NCBI GenBank assembly: GCA_038501625.1
Contig: JAZAYU010000695.1
Span: forward strand, 115,681 to 179,680
DNA from: Corbicula japonica
Lineage: Eukaryota > Mollusca > Bivalvia > Venerida > Cyrenidae
Direction: 5' to 3'
DNA length: 64,000 nt
Shown: piece after piece, positions 47,101-61,200 of the stretch
Layout: each line of letters opens with the position of its first letter
Numbering within the stretch: position 1 is the stretch's first letter
Made by a program: the position numbers and the translations under genes
Notes under the pieces: model-generated
The model's input: the letters and a program-made list of their open reading frames with translations, nothing else
Told to the model about the DNA's origin: nothing
Database searches by the model: none

Positions 47101-50100
47101 TTTTTAAAATGACACATAGAAACAAGGAACTCGAAACACATTACTGAATCCGTCCACGATGAGAGTAAATATTTACCTTTTATATCAGGTGTAATGGTCT
47201 TTGCAGCTATTGCAATGCCAGAAATCATACCCCCGCCACTGGTAGGTACTAATATAGCATCTAGTTCTGGTACCTGGTCTAGAAATTCTAGAGCTATTGT
47301 ACCCTGAATAATAAAAAGTCAAATATACACATTAAACTTAAAAGAACAAATGAAAATATATCGATATATATTAATGTTGCAGGGAAATAATAGCTTGGAA
47401 AAAAACGAGTCTTTAACCAGTCTTTTGAGCAAACTAGTACAAATTTACTTGTTCGGACACTTTCGAATTTATTGCTAAGAGTCTACAACCCTATGAAACA
47501 ACAACAACAACACCATTTTTCAGCATTAAGCAAAATACATGGCTTCTAGCCTATACAAATATACAGGTGAAGGAATGGAATGACATGTGATGTACTATCA
47601 AAAACGAGAAGCGTATTTAGAAAGGCATTAATTGTTTTTCTTTATCAAAGAAAATGGTGTTACAAAGGTTTAAATACAGACACAATAAATATCTCACTTT
47701 TAAATAAATAATATTTTATGTTCCACAGATCTTTCAGTCAGTTTCAAGATCTTGTCGTAAGCGACTAGCAAAATATTTATACTTAGAAAGGTTAATATTT
47801 TCTTTTTTGTTAGAACTACTCATTAATCTATCAAATTTGTTTAAAGTTAGCCAACTGTTGTAATAAGGTTTCAAACACATTAGATAAAATGATGCGCATG
47901 TCTCATCCAAGAGAAACAATATAAATCACAGATCATACCTGTCCTGCAATGACGTCATAGTGATCCGATGACGGAACAATATGATACCCCATTTCTGTAG
48001 ATACTCTCTCGCAAGTTTCCTTTCTAAAGCAGAGTAATTACCATTTATTACTTGGCCTGATAATTTTTAATTACCTTATTTCAATTTTGATCCTTTTTTA
48101 GTTTCTTATGGTTGTTTTATTAATTGTATGAAATCACAGCTACTACTTCATAAAAAGTAATTTGATAATTGTGAGTGCAAATGGATTTGGTAGTGGTATG
48201 TTGACATTCAAAATATGTAGAAGGTCAAGCTCACAGATGTTTAAATAGTGCGATAGTGATCTGCTAAGTTATATATATAGTTTTTCCTGTCAAAAATGAA
48301 ATCTCTTTCTAAAATATTCCGTATGGAGACACTACTATTAAAAAACTAAATAGTTCGTACTGTATTAAACGAACATATTCATGTTCACGTGAATTATTTA
48401 GTCATATAAATAATTTAAAACTGAGCGAATTAATAACCACTCAAAACTATTATTTCGGCATACGAAATTTTGAATCTGATAATATCAATAATATCAACAT
48501 ATACCTTGCAGTGGGTGTTGGTTCACATAGCACAACCTCTGCACCATACTTCCTGATAGCCTCCAGCTTAACAGCGGGAGTTGTGTTCGGGGCAACGCAG
48601 ACACACTTCAATCCTTGCATCTTGGCCGCCCAGGCCAAAGCTTGTCCATGGTTTCCGCTGCTGTGTGTGACCTGGATACAATATTGTCATCAAAAAGAAA
48701 AACTTGTCGGTTTTTGCTAGTACCTCTGAAGGGTGACAAAGTATACGTCAAACTCTACATAATCTATAAGTCTTCCACCATCATGTATGCCGTCATCTTA
48801 ACGCGAAAACAGTGTACGTACCAACGAAATAAAAAGTAGTCATAGTGTTATTGCACTAAATTGAAAATAAATTATATTAAAAATATAAAAAAAATATAAA
48901 GAAAATGACGCGATCATCAAACAGTTTAACAGCAATATATAAAACAATACAGTAAAATCATCGTTTACACTAAAGGTGGTATCACTTGTCACAATAAAGT
49001 TAAAGTTGGGGGGAGTGTGGTGTCCTATTTTCATACAATTCCATGTTATTTAATATTTATAAATCTTCTTATTACTTCCGATATCATTTATAGGGCATAT
49101 AAATGTTACAGGTCAATCAGGAATTATAAAAAAATAGAAATATAAAACAATTTCTCACACTGAGTGTAGCCTTATTGCCGGGAGTCCAAACATCCAAATG
49201 ATCCACTATATTATTAAACTACTGTCACAGGAAGGTTGTCTATATCAAGGTTAACAACGTCTTAGAATTTATTTCAATAAACATTACTAGAACAATAACA
49301 AAACATGTTTCTCCCAGGGACTACAAAAGGAAAATTTGTCATTCATCTTTGCATTGTTTGTAGTCACTAGGAGATTTAGATTTAGCACTAAACTGTATCA
49401 ATTTTTATCACTTAACTGACTCAATTACACTGCAATTAACATGTGATTAAAGACTTTGTGTAAAGTAAGACAAATTTAATTAGCAAATAAAATAATAAAA
49501 TAACAACATACCACTCCAGATACATTGCTCTCTATTTCTTGCAATATTTTCACCTGAAATTATAACTAAAGGTATTAAAACTGTGACAAAACTCATGTTT
49601 AGCTTTAGTTAAAAATTCTCTAAATTGTGTAACCGGTTTACCTGATCTTACAACCGATCGGTAAACCGGTTAATTGCAAGAACAGCGAAGAATTTCCTTT
49701 AATAATATGACATAAAATGAAGATTTTTTTTAACTTTTCAAAATTCGTATTTACGGCATCGTTGGACAGTGTTCGACGCTTTGTAATTTATCGGCGATTG
49801 AACGGCGGTTTATATTTGATTGAATTTCAACTAACGAGATAAAATAACAAAAATTACGTATTAATTTTATAGTTATGATGGATGAGTTGGAGTCATTTCA
49901 CCATAACAACTTGTACTTGTTTGATAATTTGAGAACCTGTTTGGGCAAGTATGAGGTTGGTGCACCGTAGTACCTGGTTTAAACCCCCCAGTGGCACTTT
50001 GTTTTGCCACTAATCGTTCCAAGGCGGTATTCCCAAAGGTTCTATTTTTCGTTATTGTTTGTGGCGTCCTATATCAAGGTGACGAATCAGGACGGTACCG

Positions 50101-53100
50101 CTTTGTGCGAATTGTCTTTCGTGTTGCCTTGTTGTCCCTTACAACGGCGCCTAGAAGCTACTATCTCACGATGTGATCAATATCAGGACAAAAAGCTCCC
50201 TTTTATATACAATGTAAGTTGAAAAAATCTAGATGTCACGGAACTTCAAACATGTTACTTGTTGCTACACATGCCAAAGGTCATATGACTTTGTTTCCCT
50301 TCCACTCTGTACGTTTTGAACCCCCTGAAGGATTTCGAAGACAACTGATACATATGTTCACCACATTGAGATTACGTGCAGATTGCATATTCCGGATGGC
50401 TCATGTCAATAAATTTCGTGGTAGATTTGTAAAGTAGAAAAAAGATAGTCAATACTTTACAAAATGCACTGGGTCTCGCCGAAATTGTCGATTTATACTG
50501 ATAATGTTATAGCTTCTATGATTTGGAGTTGTTAGAATATAATTTGAGTCAGTACTCTGTCTGCAAGATAGCAAAAACTAGTGGCTGGTGCATTAAACAC
50601 TGGTTTATTCATACAGAAAGATCAACGCTTGTTTTTTCTCAGAAACGGCGCCTGTTGATGTTCACACCGTTCAACCCGATAATGTGAATGCCGTGGATAA
50701 GAAGACGGCAGTTGCTTGTGTACATGAACGTTTTTCGGCGAAACTGAGTATTGGCGTGATTTTTACATTTTCCCGCAATATCTTAGCAGACAAAAATATA
50801 CATATTGATTCCCTGTTTGTTAAGGACTCAACTGACGAAATCTTGACGCACACATGGTATTATCTACAGAGAAATCGCAGAAGAAGTGTGCAATTTTTTG
50901 ACAAAATTTGTCATTTGACGAATCGGTCGCAAATATCCTTTTTTATTACCAAATCTGAAATATTTGAAATATTCCATGATAAAGTTCAATTATTTCCCTG
51001 TAATTATTTGAAACCACAGCTTCCAATTCGCTTTCTCTAGAAAGATATTTACTTTTAAACTTGGTACATCGTGATGATTTTGGTAACGACAACGGCCGTT
51101 AACACTAAAATATTGGTACAGTTGAATGCAGTTTCGTCAGTGGATTGGATAACGTTAACGGCCGTCAAGTGAACTTATTTTCAAGGTCGCTGTTGTCTGC
51201 TTTACATGTATGCATAAAGTGTATCAGACTCTAGTGTTAACAAATCTATGATACTCCTTGTTGTGTTTAGATCAAGATAAATATTGAAAAGTATGTTTAC
51301 CTAAAGAAAAACATTTATATCAAGACACCTGATTTCAAGGTTGTATATTTTACCTCACGTTTTGTTGTTGATACAATTTTAGAATTGAAATAATTTTAAG
51401 TTTTCAATTATTTCGTACACTTGTCAAAAGAGAATTACAAGCGTCTGTACACATTCAAATGCAATAAATATAATATTTTATCTAACTTTGGCACTTGCAC
51501 CGCCGCCAGCAAACGAGAAAAAATGTTGCACCGATTACTATTTCAGCTCGAACTTTATCTGGGGACGAACCATACAGAGTACGTAATATTATAGATTTAA
51601 AATTCGGAAATAAATGTTATTATTCTTCATTTTCATTAGTAGCCATTACTGTTTAAGAATACTTGAAGCGCAAGCGGTCTTGATTTAGTTCTGATTTATA
51701 AATGAAATGATATAGACAACGAAAGTAAGTAAAATTCAACTCAGAATGAAGTATTTAAGGTATGACCATCCTAATGAAAACCTATATCAAGAAAAGTATC
51801 CAAGGGAGGTAACTATAGTAGTAAATTAGCTTAGAGTTCTGTCATGCAAGAGGACCACGGTTCAAATCCCATTGGAAGCTATTTTTGTTTTGTAAGCCTA
51901 GAGCTTAAATAATTGGCATATTTCTTTTTTTCCTGTGTAATTCTGTCATTGAATATAAAATTCTCATGATTTAAACTAAAATAAGCAAAATAATCAAGAT
52001 TAAAGGGATTTTCGCTATCAGAATAGTGTTTATTCAAGTCATCAATTTAAAAATTTCTTAAACTGGATGGTAAACTTCTCTGAAATTTTGTTTAAATTTT
52101 GTTTAAGGTTTATAGTTAAAAAATGGTAAATTTTTGTATATCGCACCAATCAGGATTTTGCACAATTTTCATTAATTTAGTCTCGTGAAATATAAAAAAT
52201 GCATTTTTTAAATTTATTTGGTCAAAAAATGTCATTTTAAGATAAATTCTGTATTTATATATTATATCTTAAATTGGTTTTAAATTAGTAAAATATAACA
52301 TATTTTGGATAAACTGTAAAAAATTAGGGTTGAATTTATCAATAACAAAACATTTTGTCACCGATTTGGATACTTTCACGTTTTTTCTCACTTTTTTAAA
52401 TAAAAAAAGCTAAACATCTCAAAAACTACATGGTGAAAATCATTAAAATTTTGCATACAAGTCAGTGGTATGAAGCAGTTGATGAAAAAAATAATCAGAT
52501 GTTGGATTCTTAATAGTGCCCATTAGGATGGTCATACCTTAAAAATCTTTTTCTTCGTATTTGTAACAGACGAAAATCAACTATTCTTATGCGACTAAGT
52601 TTATATATCATTATCGTAGCATCTGCTTCAGTGACAATACGGCTATGAGGCCCAGGGTCATATCTTAAGAATATAGTCTAGATATAAGGAGTCGTAATCT
52701 CTGTCAGATCAAACTCAATTTGTAAAACAGTAAAACCATCGGTCAAATCACGATGCAATAAAAACATTTAATTATGTTCTCAAGACAAGTGTTAATCATT
52801 GTAGAGACAAACCTAATTTTCACTTGACGGCCGTTAACGTTATCCAATCCACTGACGAAACTGCATTCAACTGTACCAATATTTTAGTGTTAACGGCCGT
52901 TGTCGTTACCAAAATCATCACGATGTACCAAGTTTAAAAGTAAATATCTTTCTAGAGAAAGCGAATTGGAAGCTGTGGTTTCAAATAATTACAGGGAAAT
53001 AATTGAACTTTATCATGGAATATTTCAAATATTTCAGATTTGGTAATAAAAAAGGATATTTGCGACCGATTCGTCAAATGACAAATTTTGTCAAAAATTT

Positions 53101-55201
53101 GCACACTTTTTCTGCGATTTCTCTGTAAATAATATCTTGTGTGCGTCAATATTTCGTAAAAAGAGTCCATAACAAACAGGGAATCAATATGTATATTTTT
53201 GTCTGCTAAGATATTGCGGGAAAATGTAAAAATCACGCCGATACTCAGTTTCTCCGAAAAACGTTCATGTACACAAGCAACTGCCGCCGTCTTATCTACG
53301 GCATTCACATTATCGGGTTGAACGGTGTGTTGTTGAAGCTGTATAATTGATTTTCAGACAACGGTTGCCTATGTGCCTATAACACACACTTTTAGGCACC
53401 CTTTTTCTTCGATATATCGTTAACGCAAAAATAATCATTCTGATTTTAAATATTTAAATGGAAGAAATGTTCAGCACCGGGCGTACCCCCTCCCTGCCCT
53501 CGGCACGGAGAACTATTTAAGGGGCAGTTTAGTGGTTTACACATATTTCATTATAAGCATAAATTCGGTTACAGTTGTTTTTTAAGTCCGATATCGCTTT
53601 GAAATAATAACTCGGCTTTGAACCTCGAAATTTCATTTTTATTAGAAACAAAAAATGAACATTTGACAATAAACGCATCTTAATCTGCCTACGATTTTTA
53701 CACTTATTCTTTATATATATATGAATGACACCAGCAGGTTACAAGGCAGAAGCCTGTGGCAATGCTGTTGTTGTTTTTTAATTAACTCGTCCATTTCCCA
53801 TCCAGCAGAGGACGGGTACAAGTGATACAATCTGAGACCTGTCTAATGTTTTACTTGGTTTGAGCGCACATACTGTGGATTGGCGTTGTGAAATCTATTT
53901 TTGTATTTTTGGTTGTTAAATTTTATTTGTAAAATATAAAATATGACAACATAAGAAATTTAATTATCCGAATTGTGAGAAAATGTGTTTTATATGTGAT
54001 GGATGTGACATAGTTTAAAGAATTGTAAACTTCTTGGAGACCCCTTGGGCGGGTTTTGAGTTCAGTATTCCACCCTAGACAGCGTTAAGCTTTTTATTTG
54101 GTCAACTTTTAGTAATCCGAAAATCAAGGCATTATCATTATTATCCAGCTTTCAGAATGAAAAGCGTAGAGCCTGACGGGGGCGTTCGCGGTTCTCCAAT
54201 TAAAACAACAACAAAAACTCGATTTTCTCCCTTTACAAAAGCTTTGTTAAATATTTTAACCCAGCAAAAAGTTTTCATCTTTAACAGTTGTTTAATATTG
54301 TACACCTCAAATGCGTGTATCCAATCGCCGGTTACCAGTTTGCATCGTTCTGACTTGATACGCACTTCATTGGGTTTTTTTTTTCAAAAAAAAAAAGAAA
54401 GAAAAAAGATACGCACTTCGGAAATGTGATTCGCTATTTAAAGAGGCCTTATCTAAAGAAGCACGTGGCACCTGTTTTTGTAGTTCAAACGTTTTCTATT
54501 TCTTAAGTTGAAACTAACTAGTGTGAATCTTGCGACCGAGAAGAATGTTTCTTTGTAAAATGATGTACTAGAAGGAAATGCAAAAGGAAATTCAGTACGG
54601 CCTCAGAATCCATAAAATAGCAGAATACAAATAATAGTATCCATATTTTAATGACAATACTGTAAACGGTTTTGGCACAATAAGAAACCGGTGCCATGTA
54701 TCAACAGGGACCGTTCCTTTATAAAACATTTTTAAACACTTTAAAATTGATATACCACATTAATTTGGCGTTTTTATGTGTTGATGTCAAGACTGTTTTA
54801 CACTAGTGAACCATCGGAAATAAAATGGACGAGTTCAGTTGTTTAAAAGCGTTAAAATCTCCCTTGTAAATTACTCACATCAAAATTTAATACAAGTGGG
54901 TCAATACATATCGACAAAAACAAGCTTTTGTGAAACAATCCATATTCTTCTGCTTTCTTTAGTACTTTAAAACGGTTAAGAAAACGATAACATGTTCCGT
55001 CACAATTTTCTTTTAAATCAAAGTTACGATGGTAAAAGGAAATTAATAATTTTGCAATCACTGTTACATAAAATTTTGATAAAAAGCTTTAGAGGCGCCG
55101 TTGCACTAGGCATCAAGGCAACACGAACGCAATTCGCACAACAAGGCACTGTCCTGATTCGTCACCGTGTATATGAATTGACTTACTAATATCAAACATG
55201 C

Positions 55202-55253
<52 letters not shown>

Positions 55254-58200
55254 TCGCTGCGTGGGAAGGCTGTGTTTGTGAGTTTGGCAATAACTGATCA
55301 CTTATGCATATTTTACTTTTAAATTAAAGTCTTATTTATACATATCTTTACACCCTAGTTAATGGTTATTCACTTCAATGACCGAAAATCACATGGGCAT
55401 AAAATGTTCGATTGTTTCAGAATAACGCGTCAACATCTCTGGAGTTTGTTGAAAAAAAATGTCATCAGTTATTACATATATACTGCAAAAATGAACGCTT
55501 TAAGGCGTCGCTCCCTTCGAACGGGAATAAATGCATATCCCGAATATTCGTGAATATCCGGGAGTATAGATGTCGGAGTCAAAAACACGTGTCAAATACT
55601 GCTAATATCACAAATGCAAACTTATAAAAGTTACTACAAAATATTGTATTAGACTGTATTAGATTAGATGTTTGAGATTCCTACCTTTCTTTATCTCTCT
55701 GTCGTTAATTAACCGGAAATTCGTAACCGGTTAACCTTTTAAATTGTGGTTAATCGGTTAAGCGGTAACTAACGTAAAAGTAGACATTCTTCATTGTCTG
55801 TTTTTAAAGCGTAATATCTGCACATTTCTGTCTACTGGTTTTCGTATATAATAATTATTTTTTTGCAAATAAAAATGCCAATTAACATATAAAATTTCAT
55901 TGACAATTGGTTATAAATCACTTTTCGACCTATTTCATTTCACTTTAGGGCAATTACGTTAATTTTTTTTCAAACCTTGGAATAAGAGAACTGAACATGG
56001 TTTACTTTGACAAAGTCCAAAATCTGGATCATTTTAACACTTGCTGATGGTGCCTCGTATAATTAATTATAGTGTGACGAATACACTATAGTGATAATAA
56101 AACATATGAGCTTAAAACATAATAAAAAAACAACTTTTTTTTAAAGCAATGGGTGATATAATGATTGTAATTATTAATCATGTTAATATGTTAAACAAAC
56201 CTCATGTTTTGAAATGTTTGCTCTATTTATACTACTCAAAATTTGCTAAGGATCACCTTTTTGACATTGCATATTTCAGTCCTATTAAAATCATATTTCC
56301 GCTGAAGATACACCTGTACGGGGAACTTATAATCGTGTGCTTAAGTTATCAATTCCTAAGTAGTTATATTTAATTCCTTTTAAACAATTCTCACATTTAT
56401 AACAAATACACAAAAGTAACGCAATGTACAAAAAATGATCCTTAGCAAATTTTGAGCAGTTTATTTTCATGCATAAACAACAGATTGTAACAAACAGAAG
56501 TATTTCTTACTAATCAGAATTTGAGGATATAAAAATTAAAGTACAATTTTCATTTACATTTTATTAATATTGTCGCTCTCATTTTCATGATTAAAAAAAA
56601 CAACATCAAGAACAAAAATAGTCGTAGAATTGAAGGATGTTGGCATTTTCACTGCACATAGATAAGCTTATTTACTGATAACGACTGGACATTTACTGAT
56701 AACGACTGGACATTTACTGATAACGACTGGACATTTACTGATAACGACTGGACATTTACTGATAACGACTGGACATTTACTGATAACGACTGGACAAGAA
56801 TCTATGAGGGATGTTACTATATGGCTTTATAGACTGTCTCGCAGTACGGAGGTTTCTTTTTTTTCTTTTGAGGAACTTTCAAATGTCTAGTACTAATATG
56901 ATAGTATACAACTGTCTTTAATAATTGCAGATTTAGACGAGAATAAGAAAACGGCGAAAGGAGTGTAAGAGTCTTCGAAAAATAGTTCGTTGAAGTGAGC
57001 GGGCTTAAAAATGTTATTGGTCAATGACTGATACCTATGAAAAATCAGATCATTGCTGCCAATGCAATTTTAATAGAGTTTCTTGATAAATGTTAAATTG
57101 TTTGTAACATGATCTTATAAATTCTTGTTGTCTATCTGTGTGTCACTGTATAACTTTAAATATTCTTAAAGGAAAAGCAAACTACATTAAAATTTTATAT
57201 AAATAAAAACATTATTTATTAGACTGATAGACCTTGAGCTGCCAATAGACCCCCCTCCCCCCCTAAGGGAATTTTGAAGGGTATGTTTTTCTGAAAGCCT
57301 ATACCATTCTACGCATTTTGCAAGTTGTTTGCACTCTGGCGAGTGGGGCGTTTTTCCGTAACGCCTGTTTGAATATGTTACCTTTGAAAAAAGTTTGTGT
57401 AGGAATGAAATATTTGATAATTGTAAAAGTTCTAAAATAAACCTATTTATTCTACACCAGGAAGGTCTAAACTACATTCATATGCAATAAAACATCTGTA
57501 ACCTAAGGTATTGCTCTAATATAGTGATTAAGTTGTGTTACTTAACATAGAAACCTAGTAAAATAAGATGTATGAAACATTTCTTACGTGCAGTAGCAAG
57601 TAATTTGTGCTTATAAGTAAAATATAGTAAGTTAAATGAGAATTCAGGACTAATGTAATACAGTGATATACATTGGGACATAAGCACGTAACGCTATATT
57701 GAAATATGTTACCGAAAGAAAAGAAAATGGGAAAACATGCCATAAATGTATTAGACCTTGAGCTGCCAATAGACCCTCTCCCCCTGGGGGAATTTTGAAG
57801 GGTATGTTTTTCTGAAAGCCTATCCCATTCTTCGCATTTTGCAATGTGTTTGCTTTCTGGCGAGTGGGGCGTTTTACCGTAACGCCTGTTTGAATATGTG
57901 ACCTTTGAGAAAATTGTATGCGTTGAAGAAATAATTGGCAATTATAAAAGTTCTAAAATAAACCTATTTTTTCCAGGAAGGTGGGTTTTTTTTTAATTTT
58001 AAATGCAATAAAACATCTGCAACCTATAGGTCTATAAATAGTCATTAAGATACATGTGTATGTTACTTAACATCAAAACCTAGTTTAAAAAGTTGTATGA
58101 AACATTTCTTACTTACATTAGCAAGTAATTTCTGTTTAATGTATGTAAATAATTACATATATTTGTAAATTCCAACCAACCAAAATATCTGAAAACAAAC

Positions 58201-61200
58201 AATGGAAAAAAAATCTCAAAGATAGCAAATAAAATATTTATAAATACATGTAAACTAAATTATAAAGAAATAAACTCTGAAAGACATATTGTGTGATTTA
58301 AAGGTAAACTGTGTTAAACACTTTGTTAATATTATCTTTAACTTTAGTTATATGTGACTTTAGTATTATGCTATATCATATACTTATGCCTATGGTTAAT
58401 AAAATTAATGTTTTGGTGTAATTGTTTTTGTTTTAAATACACCTCTTCATGAGTTTTAAAGATTAGTAAATCACCATTTTTAAATATGTTACCCAAAAAA
58501 ACGTATTTTAGTTACCAACCTTCCTGCACTTTATGTATCTGTATTAAAATAGGTAATATATATTAAGAATTATGTTACAAAAGGAAATTAAGGTATTGAT
58601 GCTGGTGATATTAAACAGTAATTAATTCTTAATTTAAATTTAGTTAAACTTTAGAGGTTAATGATCTGTGTACTGCTCAATATGTCTTGAAATAAATTTG
58701 TATGATGTAGATGGTTCAAGTTCGTCCTATTTTAAATCTTTTCAAATTAACAATAAACCTATCAATATGGCTCAGTGACAAAATTGTAATACAGCTTACG
58801 TTTGCATTAATCATGAGCTGTTGCATCCAGTCTAAAGCTAAGTCCAGATACTCTCGATTGTTTCTTACAATATGTAGAAAAGAAAGAATAAACAAAATTT
58901 ACATTTTTTTGTCATTTTATTGTTCTATTTATGTTTTTAGTCATCCTATAATATGTTACCAATTTTTACTTTAATAATCGGCAAAATTAATAAGAAAAGA
59001 AAAGCAAGAAACTGCAAATGATTAGTTAATTAACATTTTGATAAATATTTTTATATAATATTATATTATGTTAAAGTTGATCTATAACAAATTTCAAAGC
59101 TACTTCATTTAAACTACACAAATAAGCTAATTAAATTATCTGATGTTCGAAATGTTTTTAAAAGTAGTTTTTTTTATCTAAAATACCGGTACTAAGGTTC
59201 GGTGTAGAATTTGTAAAACATTAAAACAGCATGAGCATTATATAGCAATTTTTTTGACTCGAGTAAAATAATTTTTACCTAAAAAAATTATAAGATTATA
59301 TAAGATTATGGAAAAATTATTACAATTGCCAGTGTGATTTTTATGAAAATCACACTGTTTTATATTGTTTGATCATGCAGCTTTCAAAAACATGTATTAT
59401 TGCCTAAGTTTGATTACAAATAAAAATCCTACAGGTAAGTTTCTGACTTAAATTTCATCTTTTTAGGGTTATGTATGTTATACACTAAATATGTTACTTA
59501 AGTGCAAATATTTTGAAATGAAAACTACATCAATCAACAGATAATACTTCATCCTTATATAAAAATACAAGTTTTATTAAATCGTATCTGGAATAGAGCA
59601 GAATTAAAGATTCAAAATCCATATATTTTTTCTACAAATTTTAGGGGTAACATATTAAAACCTCCGTAACACCCTTATGCCCCACTCGCCAGAGTGCAAA
59701 CAAACTGCAAAATATCCAGGACATAACAGGCTTTCAGAAAAATCATGTCTACAAAATTCCCTAAGGGGGGGGGGGAGCAAACATGTTCCTGGCCACCGGC
59801 CTATGACGCATTTGCTGCTTACATGTTATATGTATTTGCACTTTTTTTAAAATTTGATTATGAAAGTAAACAAATTCATTAATTATAAAACAATTAAGAG
59901 TACATCTTGTATGCAATAGTTTGACATATGTTGACTTTATGTGTAAATTTAATTATGACTTCAATCAGTTGGGGAGTTTAATTAAGAATTTAATCGATAT
60001 TTGATTGTTTTCATTTGGGCATGGACAAAGTTTGTAAAGCAAGAACCATCCAACTGTCTTTTCTTACCGAAATGAAAACCATCAAATATAAATTCTCTCA
60101 TTAATATATAAATTATGAAAATAAATTTTGATGTTTCGACCTCTTCGAATAACTGTTGGAACAGCCACGTTGACGACAAATTGAATGACGGCACGCTTTT
60201 AGCATTAACGTGAGTGCTGGTCGACGTCACACTTAAGTCCAATTAATTGAACTGTTTATTGTAGCCAAGCCTTTTAAGTAGTGCGTCACACTGTCAGAAA
60301 TTATGTATGTTATACACTAAATATGTTACTTAAGTGCAAATATTTTGAAATGAAAACTACATCAATCAACAGATAATTATGGTTCGTTAGGTGAATAAGA
60401 CATCATTTTTCTCACTTACTAGACAGAAAAATCTCTATTTTTAACCGTGTGAGATTTCCTTATCTCGCATGGCCTTATCTAACACTCCGCGTGCGAGCTC
60501 GCGTACTTTCGTATTATTGCGCAACATTTTAATTACGCGAAAGAAATAGTTCTCTAAAATTCTTGCGCTTTTTATAAATTTTAAAGAATTTTGTTTGAAT
60601 CTTTAAGAAGTAAGTGAGAAAAATAATCAATCATTGGTATTCGGCGAAGATCGCGGTATCCCAACCCTCGGGCAATGCTTTCCAGACGGAAACTCGGCAC
60701 AGCCTCGTTTCCGTCTGGAAAGCATTACCCTCGGGTTGAGATACCTTGATCTTCACCGAATACCAATGATAGATTCTCTTTATCTAAATGTATTATGTAA
60801 CTATACATTTGCTTTATGCTATTTATGCCAATAAAGTTATGTTATGTTAAGTTATGAATAAGACTTCATCGTTACCGATGAAATGTAAATATACGATATT
60901 GGAGAATTTAAAGGTCGAGTGAAAGAGAAAGAAAGTGAGAGAGAGAAAGAGAGAGATAGGCGAGAGAGAGAGAGAGAGAGAGAGAGAAGGAGAGAGAGAT
61001 GGACAAAGAAAGAGCTACACATTTGTTATATTTTGCAATGATATTTTTTGTAAAAACTCGATTAGTTTCATAAAGAATGAAGAAGATGTAAAATTTTGAA
61101 TTTCGGAAAGACATATAGAAAATGAAAACGATATAGGTTAATATTTGTTTATAAATTGCTTAAAGTTCGACGTCAAATAATTATATAGTTATTACAATTT

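Larger units (their letters stand above)
50663..53329. mobile_element. foldback element with ~510-bp inverted arms
   Basis: The left arm (50663-51173) and right arm (52818-53329) are inverted copies differing at roughly one base in 25 over the part compared, starting CACACCGTTCAACCCGATAATG. Each arm contains a 118-codon frame from an ATG. The two translations differ at about nine residues, and changes do not favour silent positions, so I do not regard it as a gene. The 1.6-kb centre holds another element. No clear target duplication was seen. The class is unknown. Confidence 0.8.
57220..59800. mobile_element. probable foldback element, inverted ends
   Basis: The minus strand from 59797 reads the same words as the 57.2-kb start in the same order: CCCCCCCTTAGGGAATTTTG, TTTTTCTGAAAGCCT, GTTTGCACTCTGGCGAGTGGGGC. 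The interior is AT-rich and non-coding. Exact ends were not settled. Confidence 0.55.

Noticed and set aside
50684..51040. 118-codon frame present in both arms of the foldback element (also 53308-52952)
   Set aside because: The differences between arms are not biased to silent positions, and no domain is recognisable.
51835..51885. tRNA gene suggested by a B-box-like GGTTCAAATCC
   Set aside because: No acceptor stem or anticodon arm can be folded. At most a decayed SINE head.
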